NCBI GenBank assembly: GCA_965262235.1
Contig: OZ253504.1
Coordinates: forward strand, 2,604,001 to 2,668,000
DNA: 64,000 bases
DNA from: CATQGW01 sp965262235
GTDB lineage: Bacteria; Chloroflexota; Dehalococcoidia; Bin125
Direction: 5' to 3'
The notes beneath the pieces are model-generated. The model did no database searches. It was given only the letters and a program-made list of their open reading frames with translations, and had not been told where the DNA came from. The translations under genes and the position numbers were made by a program. Each line of letters begins with the position of its first letter. The stretch's first letter is position 1. Shown here one piece after another: positions 58,650 to 64,000 of this stretch.

Positions 58650-59185
58650 TCACCGTGTTCGAGGGCTGCGCGCTCAGCTACGTACTCCTCGAATGGTCGC
58701 GATTCCTCCTCCACGCCCAGTCGCTTCCGCTCCAGGCGCTCATCCACGATCCGCAGGTCTTCCGCCTCTTCCTCCGGGGTCAGTTCGTCCAGTAGCTCGA
58801 AGAATCCTAACTCTGCCAACTTGACGGCCGCCTCGGCGATTGTCACGACAATGCGGGCGTCTTCGAGATCGATGGGAAACAGATCGTCCGGTTTCGGACG
58901 CCCTCGCCACAGGCCGTCAAGCAAGCCCATCGTTGATTCAAGGCCCGCCAGGTTGGGAAACCGCGTATTCCACAGGTCGGGGCGGTCCTCATAGTGGGCC
59001 AGGATCACCCCGAGGTCGGTCGTGGGATTGTCGCGCGTCGCGATCTGGCGAAAGGCCTGCTCAATCGCCCGAATCGCGCAGGCGTAGGCGTCCGCTGCGA
59101 CGGATTCGTCGTCCGACCAGGCCGCCCGGCGCGCGGAGCGCAGCAGTTCGGCGGGCGGAGTATCGACGGGATGCTCGAGCGTCAT
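58646..59185 (-). CDS. HEPN/Abi-like antitoxin candidate, locus 2 (short form)
   Basis: 179 aa, corresponding to residues ~175-358 of the locus 1 partner. Shared core: SVAADAYACAIRAIEQAFRQ and VILAHYEDRPDLWNTRF; shared acidic tail ELTPEEEAEDLRIVDERLER ending PFEEYVAERA. The N-terminal domain of the locus 1 protein is absent, so the HEPN-like core plus tail is the minimal partner of the toxin. GAAAGGCCGCGACC precedes the ATG. Confidence 0.78.
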   Translation of the reverse strand: MTLEHPVDTPPAELLRSARRAAWSDDESVAADAYACAIRAIEQAFRQIATRDNPTTDLGVILAHYEDRPDLWNTRFPNLAGLESTMGLLDGLWRGRPKPDDLFPIDLEDARIVVTIAEAAVKLAELGFFELLDELTPEEEAEDLRIVDERLERKRLGVEEESRPFEEYVAERAALEHGE

Positions 59186-59222
59186 GGTCGCGGCCTTTCG
59201 TCGTGCAAGCCCGATCAGATTA

Positions 59223-59702
59223 TCAATCAGAAACCGACGCTTCCGTTAGCGCCACTGAGGGCGGGTGATAGCTGAGGCTGAGGTCGAAGTGCTGGAGCAC
59301 GTCGCGGCCCAATAGGCTGGGCATTTGCCAGTTGCCGCGGGTGCCGGGATCGGGCGGAACGGGCTCTGTGATTGCGATGCCAAGCGTGATCCGAATCTCG
59401 CTTCCGTCGTCCGCGAAGAACATGAGTTCCGTCGGGGTGATAAATGACCGACTGCTGCCTTGGCCGATCCCGATCATTTCGCGGGTACCCGGTATTGAGG
59501 AGAAGTCGATCGTCAGGTATGAGCGGCCGAGCAGGGTGAGCGAGTCGCGCGGGCCGAGCGTGGTGATCTCGGCGCCCGTGTCGATCAAGAACGCGATGCT
59601 CCAGGGCTCGGGAGCGGGTCCGACATCCACATTGACATACGGAGCGGCTGGACCGTCGGTCGCGGCCTGTGCGTGGAAATAGCCGGGGACGCGGCGGGTC
59701 AC
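59223..59702 (-). CDS. Retropepsin-like aspartic protease
   Basis: 159 aa from GTG 59702, whose bases overlap the upstream stop (GTGA). The catalytic LIDTGAEITTL (Asp41) and a C-terminal LLGRDVLQHFDL give the half-domain layout of bacterial retropepsins, which act as dimers. A longer upstream frame is rejected for its Arg/Pro-rich, non-conserved start. Together with the DUF5678-like gene it forms a common two-gene pair; substrate unknown. Confidence 0.8.
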   Translation of the reverse strand: MTRRVPGYFHAQAATDGPAAPYVNVDVGPAPEPWSIAFLIDTGAEITTLGPRDSLTLLGRSYLTIDFSSIPGTREMIGIGQGSSRSFITPTELMFFADDGSEIRITLGIAITEPVPPDPGTRGNWQMPSLLGRDVLQHFDLSLSYHPPSVALTEASVSD

Positions 59703-59989
59703 AGAATCCACACGCCGGTCTTGCGGGTCTGGATGGTGGCGGCGCTGCGCCGCACGGGGTCGAGCGTGTGGCGCAGGTCGTGGAGTTCCAACAGGTCGTG
59801 AGAGGCGACGACTTCGCCGCCGCTGTGGATCAGCAGCCACTTGCCGGGATGCTGGTCGAAGAGTTCCTGCTCGTGCGCGAAGAAGAACTCGAGATTGCGC
59901 ATGTGTTCGTCGTGGATTGCCAGGGCGACTGGATCGGCGGGCCCGCGATAGACGATCTTCGGCGTGTCCATCGAGATCTCAGTGGTCAT
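59699..59989 (-). CDS. DUF5678-like small protein
   Basis: 96 aa. FFAHEQELFDQHPGKWLLIH and GGEVVASHDLLELHDL match the DUF5678 pattern of proteins encoded beside retropepsins in cyanobacteria and Chloroflexi. GGGAGCAGAGCG stands before the ATG. No transmembrane or catalytic motif. Probably regulates or accompanies the protease, with which it overlaps by 4 bp. Confidence 0.72.
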   Translation of the reverse strand: MTTEISMDTPKIVYRGPADPVALAIHDEHMRNLEFFFAHEQELFDQHPGKWLLIHSGGEVVASHDLLELHDLRHTLDPVRRSAATIQTRKTGVWIL

Positions 59990-60047
59990 CGCTCTGCTCC
60001 CTGAAACATGATTGTAGCGCGACGAAGGGCACTGCCGGCGCGCCGCC

Positions 60048-60053
60048 TAGAAT
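60048..60053 (+). promoter_or_regulatory. Putative leaderless promoter -10 TAGAAT for the sarcosine-oxidase-like gene
   Basis: TAGAAT lies 7 nt before the ATG at 60061, with no ribosome binding site between; same layout as 21162-21174. Supports leaderless transcription in this organism. Confidence 0.5.
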
Positions 60054-60060
60054 CTGACGC

Positions 60061-61233
60061 ATGGCTACTTACGACGCGGCGATTATTGGGCTTGGGGCGA
60101 TGGGGTCGGCGGCGGCCTGGATGCTGGCGCGGCGCGGGGTCTCGGTGATTGGCTTTGACCAGTTCCGGCCGCCGCACAACCTCGGTTCGTCGCATGGCGA
60201 ATCGCGGGTGATTCGCGAGGCCTACTACGAAGACCCGTCGTATGTGCCGCTGGTGCAGCGGGCCTATGAGCTGTGGGGCGAGCTGGGCGCGGCGACCGAA
60301 CAGACGCTGCTGCGCGAGACCGGCGCGCTGATGGTCAGCGAGGCCGATGGGCTGCTCGTGGCGGGCGCGCTGGCTAGCGCGCGGCAGCATGGCATCCCGC
60401 ACGAGGCGCTGACCGCCACCGAGATTCGACAGCGGTTCCCGGCGATGGCGGCGCAGGAGCCGATGGTCGGTCTGCTCGAGCATCGCGCCGCATTGATGCC
60501 CGTCGCCGAGTGTGTTGAGGCGCAGCTGGAGCTCGCTGCCAGGCATGGCGCAGAGCTGCGCTTCGACACGCCGATCGAGCGCTGGGCGCCAACCGATCTG
60601 AACGATGTCGAGGCGCCGATCGAGATTGCGACGGCGGACGGCACGATCACGGCGGAGCGGCTGATCATCACCGCCGGCGCATGGACGTCGTCGCTGCTCC
60701 GCAAGCTGGAGCTGCCGCTGTTGGTCTCGCGGCAGGTCGCCTTCTGGATGCAGCCGAAGGGCGACGCGAGCCGCTTCGAGGTGGGCCGGATGCCGATCGT
60801 GATGTGGGAGCGCGGGCCGCAGGACTTCGGCTACGCGATGCCGAATCTCGGCGCGGGCGTGAAGGTGGGCTATCACTATCCGGGCGCCGCGGTCGATCCG
60901 TCCAACTACGACCGCGTGGTCAACGCGGCGGACGAGGCGAACATTCGCGAGTGGATGGCGCGATCGCTGCCCGATGCGTCGGGCGAGGTGCTGCTCGCCG
61001 AGACCTGCCTGTACACGAACACGCCCGACGCGCACTTCCTGCTCGACCTGCATCCGAAGCGGCCGAACATCGTCGTCGCCAGCCCCTGCTCGGGGCACGG
61101 ATTCAAGTTCGCGCCGGCGATCGGCGAGTCGATCGCCGACCTGGCGCTGGAGCGACGCTCGGATCACGACCTGCACCTGTTCAGCTTCGAGCGGCTGCGG
61201 CCCGGTCGCACGGCCGACGCCGCGGGGTCCTGA
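60061..61233 (+). CDS. N-methyl-L-tryptophan/sarcosine oxidase family flavoprotein
   Basis: FAD-dependent amine oxidase of the monomeric sarcosine oxidase/MTOX family, 390 aa. FAD Rossmann start DAAIIGLGAMGSAAAWMLARRG, GSSHGESRVIREAYYEDPSYV near 44 (flavin-binding block of MSOX/MTOX), and the covalent FAD Cys343 in VASPCSGHGFKFAP. The C-terminus has GESIADLALERRSDHDLH. It oxidises secondary or N-methyl amino acids, yielding formaldehyde and H2O2; the exact substrate is unclear. Operon partner: panE-like gene 6 bp later. Confidence 0.9.
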   Translation: MATYDAAIIGLGAMGSAAAWMLARRGVSVIGFDQFRPPHNLGSSHGESRVIREAYYEDPSYVPLVQRAYELWGELGAATEQTLLRETGALMVSEADGLLVAGALASARQHGIPHEALTATEIRQRFPAMAAQEPMVGLLEHRAALMPVAECVEAQLELAARHGAELRFDTPIERWAPTDLNDVEAPIEIATADGTITAERLIITAGAWTSSLLRKLELPLLVSRQVAFWMQPKGDASRFEVGRMPIVMWERGPQDFGYAMPNLGAGVKVGYHYPGAAVDPSNYDRVVNAADEANIREWMARSLPDASGEVLLAETCLYTNTPDAHFLLDLHPKRPNIVVASPCSGHGFKFAPAIGESIADLALERRSDHDLHLFSFERLRPGRTADAAGS

Positions 61234-61238
61234 GCGCC

Positions 61239-62207
61239 ATGCCGGCGCAGCGCGTCGCGGTGATCGGCGCCGGCGCCGTGGGCGGTTACTTCGGAGCGCG
61301 CCTGGCCGAGGCCGGGCACGATGTGCGCTTCCTGATGCGGCGCGACTTCGAGGCGGTGCGGGCCGGCGGCCTGCATCTGACGAGCCCGCTCGGGGACCTG
61401 CACCTGCCCGTGCCGACGGTCGCGCGGACCGCTGAGGAGCTGGCCGAGCATGGGCCGGTCGACTGGCTGCTGGTGGCACTGAAGGCGACCGGTCTGGCCG
61501 ACCTGCCGGCGCTGGCCGCGCCGCTGCTGGCGCCGCAGACGCGGGTGATTGCGATCCTGAACGGCTTGACGATCGAGCAGGAGGTCGCAGAGCTGCTGCC
61601 CGGCCGCGAGATCTTCGGCGGGATGGGTTTCATTGGCGTGCACCGTGGCGAGCCGGGGCAGATTCTGCATCTGGAGTTCGGCGCGCTGAACCTGGGACAT
61701 CACGGCGACGACGCGCAGCAGCTCGCCGACGCGGTGGCGCTCTTCGCTGGCTCGAAGGTGGAGATTCGTCCTGAGCCGTGCCTGCTCAAGGCGCGCTGGG
61801 AGAAGCTCGGCTGGAACATCCCGTTCAACGGCCTGTGCGTCGTCGCGGGCGGGGTCGCGACCGATGTGGTGATCGCGGACCCGGCGATGCGCGCCACCGC
61901 GGCGCGCACGATCGAGGAGGTCGGCGCAGCGGGCAACGCCGATCTGGCGGCCGCCGGCGAGGCCGCGCGGATCGACGTGGCGGGCCTGCGCGACCGCTAC
62001 ATCAGCCAGACCGCGGGGATGGGCCCGTACAAGCCAAGTACCACAATCGACTTCATCGAGGGTCGGCAGATGGAGGTCGAAGCAATCTTCGAGGTCCCCG
62101 CCCGCCGCGCATCCGAGCTGGGCGTGGCCGTCCCAACGATGGATCTCATCGCGTCAGTCGTGCGGGTGCTGGATGGGCGTCGGGTGGGGGAGTCGGGAGG
62201 TCGGTGA
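61239..62207 (+). CDS. panE: 2-dehydropantoate 2-reductase-like protein
   Basis: NADPH-dependent ketopantoate reductase family, 322 aa. VAVIGAGAVGGYFGARLAEAG near 6, VALKATG near 79 (catalytic Lys context), LNGLTIEQEVAELLP near 108 and KLGWNIPFNGLCVVAGG near 190 (Asn and the C-terminal helix) are PanE features. KPSTTIDFIEGRQMEVEAIF near 267 is the conserved C-terminal block. Gene order with the oxidase suggests cotranscription. The pantothenate role is inferred; paralogues also act on other 2-oxoacids. Confidence 0.88.
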   Translation: MPAQRVAVIGAGAVGGYFGARLAEAGHDVRFLMRRDFEAVRAGGLHLTSPLGDLHLPVPTVARTAEELAEHGPVDWLLVALKATGLADLPALAAPLLAPQTRVIAILNGLTIEQEVAELLPGREIFGGMGFIGVHRGEPGQILHLEFGALNLGHHGDDAQQLADAVALFAGSKVEIRPEPCLLKARWEKLGWNIPFNGLCVVAGGVATDVVIADPAMRATAARTIEEVGAAGNADLAAAGEAARIDVAGLRDRYISQTAGMGPYKPSTTIDFIEGRQMEVEAIFEVPARRASELGVAVPTMDLIASVVRVLDGRRVGESGGR

Positions 62208-62338
62208 ACCGTCGGCGGCGGGTGCGCGGAGCTGTGGCGGCGATGGCCGATCCCGACGACTCGCCTATTCTGGACGGCGTACTCGACCCCGAGGCCGGCG
62301 AACCGCTCGTCCGGCGCGGCGGCGTGGGCCATGAGTGA
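62204..62338 (+). CDS. Small coupled ORF, 44 aa
   Basis: Starts at GTG 62204 within the panE stop (GTGA) and ends at TGA 62338, 4 bp before the methylase start. Its N-terminal arginines (NRRRRVRGAV) and the acidic DPDDSPILDGVLDPEAGEP give a charged, short protein without known relatives. It may only couple translation between the two genes. An internal ATG at 62249 would give 30 aa. Uncertain. Confidence 0.35.
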   Translation: MNRRRRVRGAVAAMADPDDSPILDGVLDPEAGEPLVRRGGVGHE

Positions 62339-62341
62339 CCA

Positions 62342-64000
62342 GTGAGTGACGCGCCGGAGTTGCGACGGGCCGTCAAGGCTTACCTCGACGCGATCTCGCG
62401 AATCAGCCGCGTCGGGACGCCCGAACTCTCGCACTACACCGCGCTCGACAACCTGTTCGACGCGATCGGTGACCAGCTCAAGCCCAGGGTCCGCGCAGTC
62501 GTTCATCACTCAGAGGCGGGCGGCGACCAGCCTGACCTCGGCCTCTTTTCCACTGCCGCCAAGGAGCCGCTGTCCGGAAGTCCCGACCGCGGCGTGGTCG
62601 AGGTCAAGGGTTCCGAGGCTGACCTGAACCAACTGATCGCCTCCGCACAGGTCACCAAGTACTGGCAGGCCCGCCACCTCGTACTCGTCACCAACCTCCG
62701 ACAGTTCGCGCTGATCGGTGAGAACAGCGGCGGTGCCAAGACCACGCTCGAACGCTATGCGCTCGCCGACACCGACGATCAGTTCGAAGAACTGCTGAAG
62801 CACACCACCCGCGCCGCCAATCAGCACGGCGTCTCGCTCGGTGAATACCTCGCGCGGGTGATGGAGCACACGGCTGCGATCTCCGAGCCGCGCGACCTGG
62901 CACGGCTGCTCGCTTCCTATGCCCGCGACGCGCTGCAGCGCGTCGAACGCGCAGCGGCGGAGGAGGACTCCCTTCAGCCGATTCGCGCAGCGCTCGAGCA
63001 GGCGTTGGGCATGCGCTTCGAGGATGAGCGCGCCGAGGAGTTTTTCCGCTCGACCCTCGTGCAGACGCTCTTCTACGGCGTCTTCGCCGCCTGGGTGCTC
63101 TGGGCGCGGGCCGGCAAAACAGGGCGGTTCCGCTGGAAGGACACCGTCGATTATCTGCGCGCGCCCGTGCTGCGAATGCTGTTCCACCAGCTCACCGACC
63201 CCGGTCGGCTCGAACGGCTCGACCTCGTGGACGTGCTCGACTGGACTGAGGCCGCGCTGGAGCGGGTTGACCGCGACGAGTTCCTCAAGCGCTTCAGCCA
63301 GGGCGAGGCGGTGCAGTATTTCTACGAGCCGTTCCTCGAAGCCTTCGACCCCGCCCTGCGTAAGCAGCTCGGCGTCTGGTACACCCCGCGCGAGGTGGTG
63401 CGCTACATGGTGGCGCGTGTCGACCGGGCGCTGCGCGACGACCTGGGCATCGCGAAGGGGCTGGCCGACGAGCGGGTCTACGTGCTCGATCCGTGCTGCG
63501 GGACGGGCGCGTTCCTCGTCGAGACGCTGCGGCGGATCGCTGAGACTGAGCAGGCCGGCGGCCTGGGCGCATTGGCCGCCGCGTCGGTGCGAGAGGCCGC
63601 TGCGACGCGGGTGTTCGGCTTCGAGATCATGCCCGCCCCGCTGGTCGTCGCACACCTCGAAGTCGGACTCGCAATGGAGCAGTTGGGCGCAGGACTCGGG
63701 GACGACGAACGCGCCGGCGTCTATCTGACCAACGCGCTGACCGGCTGGGAGCCACACACGACCAAACAGCTGCCCTTCCCGGAGCTGGAGCAGGAGCGCA
63801 AGGACGCCAACGCTGTCAAGCAGGACCAGCCGATCCTCGTCGTGCTCGGCAATCCGCCCTACAACGGCTTCGCCGGCGTCGCCGTCGAGGAGGAGCGCGA
63901 GCTGTCGCGGGCCTACCGCTCCGTGCAGGGCGGCGACGTGCCCAGGCCGCAGGGGCAGGGCCTGAACGACCTCTACGTGCGCTTCTACCGCATGGCCGAG
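62342..64000 (+). CDS. N6-adenine DNA methyltransferase with N-terminal nuclease-like region (type IIG-like), 3' end beyond window
   Basis: Restriction-modification enzyme, 553 codons visible. An in-frame stop at 62336 and no other good start make GTG 62342 the likely start. The N-terminal region has a nuclease-like GDQPDLGLFST and VVEVKGSEADLNQL (PD...ExK spacing). Methylase motif I is DPCCGTGAFLVE at 383, and motif IV NPPY (N504-Y507, GNPPYNGFAG). The ELLKHTTRAAN region and the helical DARREEFFRSTLVQTLFYG-like stretch are typical of large type IIG enzymes. Target recognition domain lies beyond the window. Confidence 0.85.
   Translation, partial: MSDAPELRRAVKAYLDAISRISRVGTPELSHYTALDNLFDAIGDQLKPRVRAVVHHSEAGGDQPDLGLFSTAAKEPLSGSPDRGVVEVKGSEADLNQLIASAQVTKYWQARHLVLVTNLRQFALIGENSGGAKTTLERYALADTDDQFEELLKHTTRAANQHGVSLGEYLARVMEHTAAISEPRDLARLLASYARDALQRVERAAAEEDSLQPIRAALEQALGMRFEDERAEEFFRSTLVQTLFYGVFAAWVLWARAGKTGRFRWKDTVDYLRAPVLRMLFHQLTDPGRLERLDLVDVLDWTEAALERVDRDEFLKRFSQGEAVQYFYEPFLEAFDPALRKQLGVWYTPREVVRYMVARVDRALRDDLGIAKGLADERVYVLDPCCGTGAFLVETLRRIAETEQAGGLGALAAASVREAAATRVFGFEIMPAPLVVAHLEVGLAMEQLGAGLGDDERAGVYLTNALTGWEPHTTKQLPFPELEQERKDANAVKQDQPILVVLGNPPYNGFAGVAVEEERELSRAYRSVQGGDVPRPQGQGLNDLYVRFYRMAE

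Overview
High-GC bacterial DNA from an aerobic-looking heterotroph. Flavin-dependent LLM (luciferase-like) monooxygenases, CaiB/BaiF CoA-transferases, SDRs, alpha/beta hydrolases, DinB proteins, a biotin carboxylase-BCCP fusion and a KorAB 2-oxoacid:ferredoxin oxidoreductase occur together. This mix recalls Chloroflexota (Dehalococcoidia/SAR202 type) or possibly an actinobacterium. The placement is an inference from gene content only. No rRNA, tRNA or CRISPR array was seen.

Layout. 1-5048 (minus): biotin carboxylase/BCCP, M24 aminopeptidase P and S9 peptidase form an operon, divergent across a perfect palindrome from an IMP cyclohydrolase and a two-domain CoA-transferase (5071-8234). After a hairpin-rich repeat (8268-8413), a minus-strand block carries pepN, a DEDDh exonuclease-BRCT protein, a MOSC protein and an SCO1664-like kinase-fold protein (8439-14081). 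14193-21164 (plus) holds an alpha/beta hydrolase lacking its nucleophile, a Uma2-like nuclease, a frameshifted secreted metalloprotease-like gene, and an LLM oxidoreductase with two hydrolases. 21174-21834 is a PIN toxin-antitoxin pair. 22216-24746 is a split CoA-transferase pair. 24870-29721 holds an SDR, rmuC, a YbaY-like lipoprotein and an acyl-CoA synthetase. 29796-34946 contains an ImmA/IrrE-DUF4411 pair, an esterase, a DinB protein and an ATPase/TOPRIM-like pair. 35034-41112 has two HSL-type esterases, then an SDR/M20/VOC/LLM/epoxide-hydrolase-fold operon. 41333-44275 is korAB; 44341-46029 a rhomboid protease and an SDR.

46218-64000 mixes metabolism and conflict genes. Two loci pair a RelE/ParE-type toxin with an unusually long HEPN/Abi-like partner. 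There is an AAA15 ATPase plus PD-(D/E)XK nuclease pair, and an N6-adenine methylase with a putative nuclease N-terminus at the right edge. Between them lie two more LLM-hydrolase pairs, a fibronectin-like secreted protein, a lipoprotein, an aspartic-protease pair, an MTOX/MSOX-like oxidase and a ketopantoate reductase.

Themes. Four LLM oxidoreductases each sit beside a hydrolase, suggesting oxygenate-then-hydrolyse cassettes for organic substrates, with acyl-CoA ligase, CoA-transferases and KorAB downstream. Paired CoA-transferase modules (one fused, one split) each keep the catalytic Asp in only one half. A TAGAMT -10 hexamer recurs just upstream of genes, several times built on the TAG stop of the preceding gene. 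Several ATPase/nuclease and toxin/partner pairs are candidate defence systems.
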